NCBI GenBank assembly: GCA_025997795.1
Contig: BNVB01000026.1
Coordinates: forward strand, 1-30,230
Reading direction: 5' to 3'
Origin: Spirochaetia bacterium
GTDB taxonomy: Bacteria; Spirochaetota; Spirochaetia; Treponematales; Breznakiellaceae
Length of the DNA: 30,230 bases
Part shown: piece after piece, positions 1 to 6,706 of the stretch
How positions within the stretch are numbered: position 1 is the first letter of the stretch
Layout of the letters: the number at the start of each line of letters is the position of its first letter
The notes under the pieces: model-generated
What the model saw: the letters and a program-made list of their open reading frames with translations, nothing else
What the model was told of the DNA's origin: nothing
Databases searched by the model: none
Position numbers and translations under genes: made by a program

Positions 1-173
1 ATATCCGGGTGGAAAAAAAAGAAACCGCAGGCCGTACCCAAACCACGGTGCGGAGCCTTTCCGGAAACGGACGGCGGGAAGAAATTGCCCGTATGCTGGC
101 CGGCGATTCGGCAGGCGGCGCGGCCCTTGCACATGCCGGTGATTTACTGTCAAAATATGGTAAGGGGAGATAA
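1..173 (+). CDS. recN: DNA repair protein RecN, C-terminal end (partial)
   Basis: The gene enters from the left edge. Reading from base 3, about 56 residues lead to TAA at 171-173. The tail has the RecN C-terminal pattern: a V-x-K strand, then G-R-T-Q-T-T-V, a short loop, R-R-E-E-I-A-R-M-L-A-G-D, and A-L-A-H-A with a final L-L. RecN is an SMC-like ATPase that acts early in double-strand break repair. The Walker motifs and coiled coils lie outside the window. The next gene starts nine bases after the stop, so the two are probably co-transcribed. The assignment rests on this short tail alone, but the EIARMLAGD...ALAHA block is distinctive. Confidence 0.85.
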   Translation, partial: IRVEKKETAGRTQTTVRSLSGNGRREEIARMLAGDSAGGAALAHAGDLLSKYGKGR

Positions 174-182
174 ACATTTTTC

Positions 183-989
183 ATGGCCAAGATCTCTTTA
201 GAAGAAAAAAATCAATACCAGGAAAAAATCAAACCCTACCGTGATAAAATTGTTGAAATTGGCGGGCGGGAAAAAGACGTCCTTATGGCCATTCGTAAAC
301 AGCCCGAGGGAGCTGCCGCTAAACGGCTCCTTTTGGTGGACGAAATGCTTAACCTTGCTTCTTATCAAATTATTATAAGCCTTGTGTCTCAGGTGCGCCT
401 TAAGGTAAAAGAAGAAAATTCACTTAATGACGGCCGTAAATCGCTCTATAAAAGCGTTATCTACCTGGAAGAAGTGGTAAGTAACTATGTGGATGCCCCT
501 TATTCGGACTATGAGGAAAAACTGGCCGAGATCGCTTCTCTGGATGCGGCCCGGCGTTACCGGCTGGTCCGTAAAATGGGCCTGGCGATTACCCTTCTGG
601 AAAATGCCTATGGGGATAATACCAAATGGAAGTGGTCCTTTGTGGAACTGGAAGCCCGTTTTGCAGCGACGGCGAAAAATATTATTGACCTTAAAAACGC
701 CGTGGCCAATACGGACCCCCGGTCTCCCAATTATGAACCCACGGTGTACCATCTGCGGATGATCAAAAAACTTCTTAACCAGGCGGCGGACCGGTACCGG
801 GAAAAGTATGAACTTTCCACCAACCGCGTAGACGACTTTAAACAGGGAATTAACTTTCTTTCTTCCCTTAGGCGGATTCATGTGCTTTTGGGCGACCGGG
901 AAGATGCGGAAACCATAAAGAAAAAGCATGAAATTTGGTCGGCAAAACTGGAGACCGACATTAAGCGGATGGAAGCCCAGAAAAAATAG
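183..989 (+). CDS. Conserved hypothetical protein, helical, downstream of recN
   Basis: This is a 268-residue, highly charged, mostly helical protein with no signal peptide and no membrane segment, so it is probably cytoplasmic. I recognise no catalytic motif. Residues about 25-60 (I-G-G-R-E-K-D-V-L onward) and 115-165 (A-A-R-R-Y-R-L-V-R-K-M, then K-W-K-W-S-F-V-E-L-E) look like long amphipathic helices, and the last 40 residues are rich in K and E. The ATG at 183 was chosen because a GGGGAG stretch at the end of recN precedes it and no better start lies upstream. Position suggests co-expression with recN, and from memory treponemes carry a similar protein there, but no repair role can be read from the sequence. 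The gene is clearly real; its function is unknown. Confidence 0.8.
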   Translation: MAKISLEEKNQYQEKIKPYRDKIVEIGGREKDVLMAIRKQPEGAAAKRLLLVDEMLNLASYQIIISLVSQVRLKVKEENSLNDGRKSLYKSVIYLEEVVSNYVDAPYSDYEEKLAEIASLDAARRYRLVRKMGLAITLLENAYGDNTKWKWSFVELEARFAATAKNIIDLKNAVANTDPRSPNYEPTVYHLRMIKKLLNQAADRYREKYELSTNRVDDFKQGINFLSSLRRIHVLLGDREDAETIKKKHEIWSAKLETDIKRMEAQKK

Positions 990-1014
990 CGGGCTTCTGC
1001 GGAAAAAATAGCGG
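980..1014. repeat. 13-base direct repeat spanning a stop codon
   Basis: GAAAAAATAGCGG occurs at 980-992 and again at 1002-1014, a 22-base period. The first copy contains the TAG stop of the upstream gene. An inverted repeat, GAAGCCC (972-978) with GGGCTTC (991-997), overlaps it and could form a weak hairpin in the 38-base gap between two convergent genes. There is no clean U-tract after the stem on either strand, so a terminator role is uncertain. Confidence 0.4.
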
Positions 1015-1027
1015 TTCCGGTAAAATA

Positions 1028-2041
1028 TTACACGCTGCGGCAGCTTCCCCGGTCAATCAATTGCTGCTTTATTTTAAGGACATTGTTGGTTTCCTGGGTA
1101 TTGGTAAGGATACTAAAACCCATTTCGGCGCTGAATTTGCCAAGCTGTTCGGGACTTGTCCGCATGGTGGTTATCCGGGGAACAAAGGGTTCATTGTAGT
1201 CCAGCACTTCTCCGGCGGCAATAATGCTGATATCTTTGGGAAAGGCCAGCCCCAAATCCTTAAGGATAGGGAGACAATGGGCCGCCAGGTAATCGTCAAT
1301 AAAAAAAACAGCCGTCGGCGGGCGCTTTTTGGAAAACGCCGCCTTAAACTGGCGTTTTATATCCGCGCTGTTGTCAATATCCAGATACAGCCGCCTGGTA
1401 CCGGGAAAATCGATCCCCGCTTCCTGCATAGCCTTGCAAAAACCCAAAAAACGGTCGGACAGGGTTGCGGGCAGCTGGTACAGGTTAAATTCGGCATATA
1501 TGATATCCCGGTGCCCCAGCCCGGCAAGGTGGGCGGCGGCTTCGCAGCTTCCCTGAAAATTGTCGGCGCACACCGTATGAAACCGTGACTGAAACTGGCT
1601 GTTGATAATTACCACTACCGGAATTGCGGCATCCTCCAACTGGGAAAAAAGACTTTCCCTGCCAAAGTGCATGGAAAAAACCGCCATTGCCCCCGAGGAA
1701 ACCACTTTGCCAAAGATTTCTTCGTCACTCATATCGTAGGTAATGGGAATAAGCAGGGTTAAATAGTTATTTTTTTGCAAATACGACTGAAGTTCCAGGG
1801 TAACCTGCCGGAGCATATTCCAGGTATGGGCCAGATGGTGATCAAAATGAAACAAAATAACGATTTTTCTGATTTTACCGTCCTGGTTAGGGGGATCTTT
1901 CCGGTACCCCAGGTTTGATGCTACCGTCCGCACCTTGATTTGAACTTCTTCGGAGATGTTCCCCTTGTTGGAAAGCACCAGGGAGACGGTGGAAAGCGAA
2001 ACTCCGGTTATACGGGCAATTTCTTGTAGGGTTGGTTTCAT
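1028..2041 (-). CDS. LacI-family transcriptional regulator
   Basis: A 337-residue repressor-type protein. Residues 1-48 are a LacI DNA-binding head: T-L-Q-E-I-A-R-I-T-G-V-S-L-S-T-V-S-L-V-L-S-N is the helix-turn-helix, and V-R-T-V-A-S-N-L-G-Y is the third helix leading to the hinge. The rest is a periplasmic-binding-protein-like sensor domain (type I fold), with the family's typical P-P-T-A-V-F-F-I-D-D-Y-L-A-A-H segment near residue 245. It is divergent from the sugar ABC transporter, with 156 bases between the two starts. Established LacI-family logic makes it the likely local repressor, binding a sugar or sugar derivative. The ATG at 2041 has AGAGG very close upstream, an unusually tight spacing. 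The effector cannot be read from sequence. Confidence 0.92.
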   Translation of the reverse strand: MKPTLQEIARITGVSLSTVSLVLSNKGNISEEVQIKVRTVASNLGYRKDPPNQDGKIRKIVILFHFDHHLAHTWNMLRQVTLELQSYLQKNNYLTLLIPITYDMSDEEIFGKVVSSGAMAVFSMHFGRESLFSQLEDAAIPVVVIINSQFQSRFHTVCADNFQGSCEAAAHLAGLGHRDIIYAEFNLYQLPATLSDRFLGFCKAMQEAGIDFPGTRRLYLDIDNSADIKRQFKAAFSKKRPPTAVFFIDDYLAAHCLPILKDLGLAFPKDISIIAAGEVLDYNEPFVPRITTMRTSPEQLGKFSAEMGFSILTNTQETNNVLKIKQQLIDRGSCRSV

Positions 2042-2082
2042 ACCTCTTTGGATAGTATCAGGCGGGGGAAAAAAATGCTAGT

Positions 2083-2109
2083 ACTATTTTACTAAAATTT
2101 TACTATTTT
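2083..2109. promoter_or_regulatory. AT-rich direct repeats upstream of the transporter promoter, possible operator or UP element
   Basis: ACTATTTT occurs at 2083-2090 and 2102-2109, and TTTTACTA at 2087-2094 and 2098-2105, giving an approximately 11-base (one helical turn) phasing. The block lies 26 bases or more upstream of the -35 box, in a run of almost pure A/T. It could be an UP element or a binding site for the divergent LacI-type regulator. A classical LacI-family palindrome with a central CG is not visible, so the role is inferred from position only. Confidence 0.35.
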
Positions 2110-2134
2110 TATCACTTTTTTTATTAAAATTTTA

Positions 2135-2163
2135 TTGACATGTTTTCCCTTTGGCTTTATACT
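2135..2163 (+). promoter_or_regulatory. Sigma70-type promoter of the sugar ABC transporter operon
   Basis: TTGACA at 2135-2140 is a perfect -35 box. After exactly 17 bases TATACT follows at 2158-2163 as the -10 box. Transcription would begin near 2170, leaving a leader of about 28 bases that contains the Shine-Dalgarno GAAGGAG before the ATG at 2198. This is one of the clearest promoters in the window. Confidence 0.8.
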
Positions 2164-2197
2164 AAAAATTCAAAATCTTGTTGAGAAGGAGCATAGT

Positions 2198-3163
2198 ATG
2201 AAAACCACAATTAAATCCATGTTGGTTATGGCATTGATTCTGTCATTTGCCGCCTGTTCGGGTAATAAAGGCGGAGATCCCGCCCAGATTAGCCTGGGCA
2301 TGGTATCTATCGATGTAAACGATTCGGGAAACGCTCGTACCATCCAGGGAGCAACAGAACGGGCAAAGGAACTGGGCTGGGAAGTAACCGTTATTGACGG
2401 TCACGGCAATGCTGATGAAGCAAACTCCGCCATTCAAAACCTGGCCACCAGGGGTACCAAGGTGATTATTGACCTGGTTTTCCCTGTTACTTCTCTGGGT
2501 ATGGGCCTCCGGGCGGCCCAGCAGGCGGGCGCCGTGGTTGGCACCTGGGGCGGCGGTATGGACGAAGCAGGTATTGTGGCCACCACCAACGGTTCCGGCG
2601 GGCTTTTTGCCGAACCTATCGTGGCCCAGATGATACAAGACATGGGCGGCAAGGGTTCCATTTTGGCCCTTACCTACCATACCGGACAGGTTGCCCGGGA
2701 ACGGGAACAGGTATTAGACCGGGCTCTGGAAGCATATCCTAATATTAAAGTAACCAAAAACGAAGTCCGCATTCCCGGTTATACCCAGGACGGCATGGAC
2801 TTTGCCCGCGCCTGGCTTGCGGCGCATCCTGCAGGGAGCGAACCCCTGGCCATCTGGGGTTCCTGGGACGATCCTGCTCTGGGGGCTATATCGGCGATGA
2901 AACAGATGGACCGTCCCGATGTAAAAGTCTACGGGCAGAACGGCAATGTGGATGCCGTAATTGCTGTGGAAAGCGGCTGGATGACGGCCACTGCCTGGGA
3001 AGCTGCCGAAGAAGAGGGCAAAGTTTTGGTGGATACCCTTAAAGCGGCCCTGGAGGCAGGTAAATCCTGGACGCCCAAGGCTATGGAAGTTCCGCCGGTT
3101 GTGGTGAATAATGAAACTGTTGCCGATTTTATCAAACAATACCCCTGGGCGGCCGGGCGTTAA
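2198..3163 (+). CDS. Sugar ABC transporter substrate-binding lipoprotein (RbsB-like)
   Basis: A 321-residue periplasmic binding protein. The N-terminus is a lipoprotein signal: K near the start, a hydrophobic stretch (residues 8-19) and a relaxed lipobox F-A-A-C with C20 as the lipid-anchored cysteine, as spirochaetes often use. The mature part follows the type I sugar-binding fold: I-S-L-G-M-V opening strand, G-A-T-E-R-A-K-E-L-G-W helix, D-G-H-G-N-A-D-E-A-N-S-A-I-Q-N-L as the D/Q-rich hallmark segment, and V-K-V-Y-G-Q-N-G-N near the C-terminus. A longer frame opens upstream at 2135, but that TTG is the -35 box and lacks a Shine-Dalgarno, while GAAGGAG sits before 2198. It delivers its ligand to the permease and ATPase encoded next. 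The ligand is unknown; ribose, other monosaccharides or a derivative are all possible. Confidence 0.9.
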   Translation: MKTTIKSMLVMALILSFAACSGNKGGDPAQISLGMVSIDVNDSGNARTIQGATERAKELGWEVTVIDGHGNADEANSAIQNLATRGTKVIIDLVFPVTSLGMGLRAAQQAGAVVGTWGGGMDEAGIVATTNGSGGLFAEPIVAQMIQDMGGKGSILALTYHTGQVAREREQVLDRALEAYPNIKVTKNEVRIPGYTQDGMDFARAWLAAHPAGSEPLAIWGSWDDPALGAISAMKQMDRPDVKVYGQNGNVDAVIAVESGWMTATAWEAAEEEGKVLVDTLKAALEAGKSWTPKAMEVPPVVVNNETVADFIKQYPWAAGR

Positions 3164-3172
3164 TTTTTCAGG

Positions 3173-3200
3173 TTACCCGGCGGAGCTTAACGGCGGGTAA
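3173..3200 (+). other. Intercistronic hairpin between binding protein and ATPase genes
   Basis: TTACCCG (3173-3179) pairs with CGGGTAA (3194-3200) around a 14-base loop in the 50-base gap. There is no U-tract after it. Hairpins at this spot in binding-protein operons commonly protect the upstream message and so raise binding-protein levels over the membrane components; that role is inferred here. Confidence 0.45.
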
Positions 3201-3213
3201 ACGGAGGGGCGTT

Positions 3214-4761
3214 ATGCCGGAAACGACAAAACAGAAAAATCCTCAGCAGAACGAAAATGCCAAAGCCCTGCTGACTATTAAAAACGTCAGCAAGAGTTTT
3301 GGCGGCGTTCAAGCCCTTAATAATGTTAGTCTGGAAGTATTTCCCGGCGAAGTCCACGGCCTTATCGGCTCAAACGGCGCCGGAAAATCTACGCTTATCA
3401 AGATACTCTCCGGCGACATTCAGCGGGATGCGGGGGAGATTTTTTTCCGGCAGCTTCCCTTTGTTGTTCATAACCCCCAGGAAGCGTATAAACAGGGCTT
3501 AAGTTTTATTCATCAGGAACTGGCCCTGGTACCCAAATTTTCAATTCTGCAAAACCTTACGCTGGGTCTTCCAAAAGCAACCCGCATGGGCTTAATTGAC
3601 TGGAAAACAGAAAAGAAACGGGTAAGCGCCGTGGTAAAAAAGGTTGGGCTTAAACAAGCCCTGGATACCATAGTTGACCAGCTTAGTGTGGCCGATCAAT
3701 GGCTTGTTTCCATTGCCCATGCGTTAATGCATAAATGCCGGATTATTTCCATGGACGAACCTACGGCCTCGCTTTCTGCGGAAGAATCGGAAAATCTTTT
3801 TAAGCTGATGGCGGAACTTACCGCAGAAGGGGTGGCTGTTCTCTATGTATCCCACCGGCTTGACGAAATCCTCCGGCTCTGCGACGGGATCTCGGTATTC
3901 AAAGACGGCAGCTGTGTCCTTCGTACAAACCGCGGCGAAGCCACCAAGGATAGTTTAATTGAAGCGATAGTGGGCGGAAAGATAAATACTGTTTCGCTTG
4001 TAACAAAAAGTCAAGCGGATAAACCGGAGATCCTCCAGGCGCGCCGCCTTAAAAGCGGCAGCAAGGTACAGAATGTAAGTTTTACCCTCCATTCCGGCGA
4101 GGTCCTTGGCATTGGCGGCCTTGTGGGAGCGGGAAGGACAGAACTGGCCAATCTTCTTTTTGGCGTGGATAAAATTGAGGATGGGGAGCTTTTTCTTGAG
4201 GGAAAGCCCTACCGCCCCAAAAATCCCGGGGATGCCATTAAAAACGGTATTGCCCTGGTACCGGAAGAACGGCGAACCCAGGGGCTTATTCTTAAAGACA
4301 GCATTGATTTTAATCTAAGCCTTACCAATCTTGAATCATTACGGATTACCAAGGGGCTTTTTTTTCTTAATACAAAAAAATCCGCCAGGCTTTCCCGGGA
4401 TGTGGTAAAAAACCTTGATGTAAAAACCCCTTCGATTAATACACCGGTTATTGATTTAAGCGGCGGCAACCAGCAAAAAATTGTTATCGGGAAATGGCTT
4501 AACCGGCAGATGAAGGTTATTATCTTTGACGAACCTTCCCGGGGAGTTGATGTGGGCGCCCGTGCGGAAATTCATAGCAAAATCAGGGAACTTGCGGCGG
4601 CCGGAACAGCGGTTATTGTAATTTCCTCGGATAATGAAGAACTGCCAAGGGTCTGCGACAGGGTTTTGATTATGTCCTTTGGAAAAATTTCCGGCGAACT
4701 TTCCGGAAAGGAAATAACCAAAGAAGCAATCCTCTATAAAAGTTATGAGCGAGGTGAATAA
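3214..4761 (+). CDS. Sugar ABC transporter ATP-binding protein, two nucleotide-binding domains (RbsA-like)
   Basis: At 515 residues this has the usual length of the double-domain CUT2 sugar ATPases (RbsA/MglA/XylG type). Domain 1 has Walker A G-S-N-G-A-G-K-S-T at residues 52-60, Walker B I-I-S-M-D-E-P-T, and an altered signature, L-S-V-A-D-Q in place of the common L-S-x-G-Q/D-Q. Domain 2 has the degenerate Walker A typical of the family (G-L-V-G-A-G-R-T-E-L), a good signature L-S-G-G-N-Q-Q-K, and Walker B I-I-F-D-E-P-S-R-G-V-D-V-G-A. The ATG is preceded by GGAGGGG. The stop overlaps the permease start by one base (TAATG), so translation is probably coupled. It powers import through the membrane permease that follows. 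Confidence 0.93.
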   Translation: MPETTKQKNPQQNENAKALLTIKNVSKSFGGVQALNNVSLEVFPGEVHGLIGSNGAGKSTLIKILSGDIQRDAGEIFFRQLPFVVHNPQEAYKQGLSFIHQELALVPKFSILQNLTLGLPKATRMGLIDWKTEKKRVSAVVKKVGLKQALDTIVDQLSVADQWLVSIAHALMHKCRIISMDEPTASLSAEESENLFKLMAELTAEGVAVLYVSHRLDEILRLCDGISVFKDGSCVLRTNRGEATKDSLIEAIVGGKINTVSLVTKSQADKPEILQARRLKSGSKVQNVSFTLHSGEVLGIGGLVGAGRTELANLLFGVDKIEDGELFLEGKPYRPKNPGDAIKNGIALVPEERRTQGLILKDSIDFNLSLTNLESLRITKGLFFLNTKKSARLSRDVVKNLDVKTPSINTPVIDLSGGNQQKIVIGKWLNRQMKVIIFDEPSRGVDVGARAEIHSKIRELAAAGTAVIVISSDNEELPRVCDRVLIMSFGKISGELSGKEITKEAILYKSYERGE

Positions 4762-5741
4762 TGGCTGATATTATGGGAGCAAAAATAAAACGGCGAAAAA
4801 CATTTCTTATGGTGAGCAAATTTGGAACAATCATTGGCATGGCCATCATGTTTCTGGCTTTTTCAATTGCCGTGCCCAACATTTTTCCAAAACCAATTAA
4901 CCTGGTTAACATTGTTAACCAGGCCAGCCTTGCGGCAATAATTGCCGGGGGCCTTACCATGGCACTTATTGTAGGCGAGATGGATCTTTCCATTGCCTAT
5001 CTGGCAAGTTTTGCAGGGGTCTTTGTTACGGGCTTGATGGTTAATCAGCATGTTCCCCTGTGGCTTTCAATTATTTTAACCCTGGCTGCCTGTACCGCCC
5101 TTGGTTTTCTTAACGGCCTTATAATTACCAAACTCCGGGTTAACGCCGTGGTTGCCACCCTGGGAACGGGAAGCATTATTGTGGGGCTTACCTTTGCGTA
5201 CGCCCAGGGAGTACCGATTGCTTCCGGTTTGCCCCCGGCTTTTCAAAATCTTTCCATTGGTAAAACAATTGGTATTCCCAATACTATTCTTATTATGGTA
5301 ATTGCCCTGGCGCTGCTTTGGCTGTTTCTTAATTACACCGAATGGGGCGTTCAGCTTCGGGCAACCGGAGGTAATCCCCAGGCATCGCGGCTTTCGGGGA
5401 TTAGGGTTGACCGGATAAAAATCCTTGGCCTTTGTATTGCTTCTTTTTGCGCGGGAATTACCGGTATACTGCTTGCGTCTCTTATTGGTTCGGGAACTTC
5501 CGCCGCCGCAGACGGTTACCTTATGCCAGCCTTTGCCGCGGTGTTCCTTGGTTCTGCAACCTTAAAAGACGGCGACTTCCACATTGCCGGTACCCTTATC
5601 GGCGTTTTTTTTATCCAGATTGGATTTAACGGCCTTGCGATATTCGGCGCGCCGACTTTTGTTCAATACTTTTTCCGGGGCGGAATCCTTGTAATCGCCG
5701 TAGGACTCAGTTCCGTTGCCCGGATGATCGCAAATAAATAA
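4761..5741 (+). CDS. Sugar ABC transporter permease (RbsC/CUT2-like)
   Basis: A 326-residue integral membrane protein with about eight to ten hydrophobic segments, starting after a short basic N-terminus (K-I-K-R-R-K). Family landmarks are A-I-I-A-G-G-L-T-M-A-L-I-V-G-E-M-D-L-S near residues 55-75, N-G-L-I-I-T-K-L-R-V-N-A-V-V-A-T-L-G-T near 115, and the cytoplasmic coupling loop with R-A-T-G-G-N-P-Q-A-S-R-L-S-G-I near 200. The E-x-D-L-S and T-G-G-N-x-x-A-x-R-x-S-G-I motifs mark the branched-chain/ribose-type permease family. It starts inside the ATPase stop codon. Only one permease gene is present, as usual for CUT2 systems, which then use a homodimer. Confidence 0.93.
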   Translation: MADIMGAKIKRRKTFLMVSKFGTIIGMAIMFLAFSIAVPNIFPKPINLVNIVNQASLAAIIAGGLTMALIVGEMDLSIAYLASFAGVFVTGLMVNQHVPLWLSIILTLAACTALGFLNGLIITKLRVNAVVATLGTGSIIVGLTFAYAQGVPIASGLPPAFQNLSIGKTIGIPNTILIMVIALALLWLFLNYTEWGVQLRATGGNPQASRLSGIRVDRIKILGLCIASFCAGITGILLASLIGSGTSAAADGYLMPAFAAVFLGSATLKDGDFHIAGTLIGVFFIQIGFNGLAIFGAPTFVQYFFRGGILVIAVGLSSVARMIANK

Positions 5742-5763
5742 AACAAGCTGCGGGAGGAAATTT

Positions 5764-6666
5764 ATGGAAGCATATTCAATGTGGCTTGTGGAATATGGCA
5801 GTTGCGATACCCAGCCGGTATCAAGCATTATTTACGGAAAACACAATGCGGGTATTATGACATTACCTTTTAGTTACCTTGTACTAAAAGGTAATGGACA
5901 TACCATCGCCGTTGATACCGGTTATTATGATGATGGTTACGGCCATGAATTGTCGGTAAAGTTTGGCGTTAACAAGATACGGGGCATTGATAAAACCCTG
6001 GCGGATATTGGTTTTAGGGGCGAAGAATTTGACACGGTTATTCTAAGCCATGCCCACTATGATCATGCGGGAGGATTACGGACCTTTCCCAATGCCCATG
6101 TATATTTACAGAAAAAAGAATGGCTTGACTGGCTTGAAGTTCTGGCCCTGCCAAAACCCTTTTCCGGCCTTGCCGCCGCCATCGATCCGAATGATATAAA
6201 GCGCTTGCTTGATTATTGCGCCAAGGGGCAGCTTACCCTGGTGGACGGTGAAGCGCTTAACATTCTTCCCGGCATTTCGTTATACCCGGTTTTTGACAGC
6301 CATACCTACGGTTCCCAGCTTGTAACCATAGAAAGAAGCGGCCCCAGGGATAGTGATCCCGGGGATCACGATCCCGGGGATCCCGGGGACCGTTGGATTT
6401 TTACCGGCGATGTTTGTTATTCCCTGGAAAATTTTGGCCCTGCCGGATCCGGCGGGCCCTATTCCCCGGTTGGTTTTGGCGTTGGAAGCATTACCCAAAT
6501 GGTCCGCTCCCTGGTAAAGATTCAGGAACTGGCGGAAGGGAAAACTGACCGGCTTATTATCTGCCACGATCCTGCTATGTGGACCACTTTTAAATCGAAA
6601 ACAACGGCTGCCGGTTTTCGTATTGCAGAAATCCAGCTAAGCCCGGGTGAAAAATCCAGGTTGTAA
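5764..6666 (+). CDS. Metallo-beta-lactamase-fold hydrolase, lactonase-like
   Basis: A 300-residue enzyme with a dinuclear-metal site: H96-x-H98-x-D100-H101 (in S-H-A-H-Y-D-H-A-G-G), a later His in D-S-H-T-Y-G-S-Q, Asp in F-T-G-D-V-C-Y-S and His in I-C-H-D-P-A-M-W. This seven-ligand set is that of the N-acyl-homoserine-lactonase branch, whose members also open other lactones. A strong GGAGG precedes the ATG, and the gene sits 22 bases after the permease, so it is most likely the last gene of the sugar operon. I infer hydrolysis of a lactone or ester related to the imported sugar; quorum quenching is possible but unsupported by context. Between the conserved His and Asp there is an unusual insertion with repeated D-P-G-D. 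No signal peptide is visible, so it is cytoplasmic. Confidence 0.85.
   Translation: MEAYSMWLVEYGSCDTQPVSSIIYGKHNAGIMTLPFSYLVLKGNGHTIAVDTGYYDDGYGHELSVKFGVNKIRGIDKTLADIGFRGEEFDTVILSHAHYDHAGGLRTFPNAHVYLQKKEWLDWLEVLALPKPFSGLAAAIDPNDIKRLLDYCAKGQLTLVDGEALNILPGISLYPVFDSHTYGSQLVTIERSGPRDSDPGDHDPGDPGDRWIFTGDVCYSLENFGPAGSGGPYSPVGFGVGSITQMVRSLVKIQELAEGKTDRLIICHDPAMWTTFKSKTTAAGFRIAEIQLSPGEKSRL
6355..6390 (+). repeat. In-frame D-P-G-D repeat with near-palindromic GATCCCGGGGATC units
   Basis: GATCCCGGGGATC occurs at 6355-6367 and 6370-6382, with an overlapping third copy beginning at 6379 and ending in GAC. In the reading frame this gives D-P-G-D-H-D-P-G-D-P-G-D, a hydrophilic loop placed just before the conserved metal-ligand strand of the hydrolase. 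Copies are offset by 15 and 9 bases, both multiples of three, so the frame is kept. Confidence 0.75.
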
Positions 6667-6706
6667 GCTCCTGTACCTTAGCCTGTATAAGCTGTATACT
6701 AATTTT

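Noticed and set aside
2135..2197. Upstream TTG start for the sugar-binding lipoprotein
   Set aside because: That TTG is part of the -35 box TTGACA, and the extension would destroy the lipoprotein signal peptide.
5764..6666. Quorum-quenching AHL lactonase as a firm call
   Set aside because: The metal motif is shared by many lactonases and esterases, and the sugar-transporter context gives no link to acyl-homoserine lactones.
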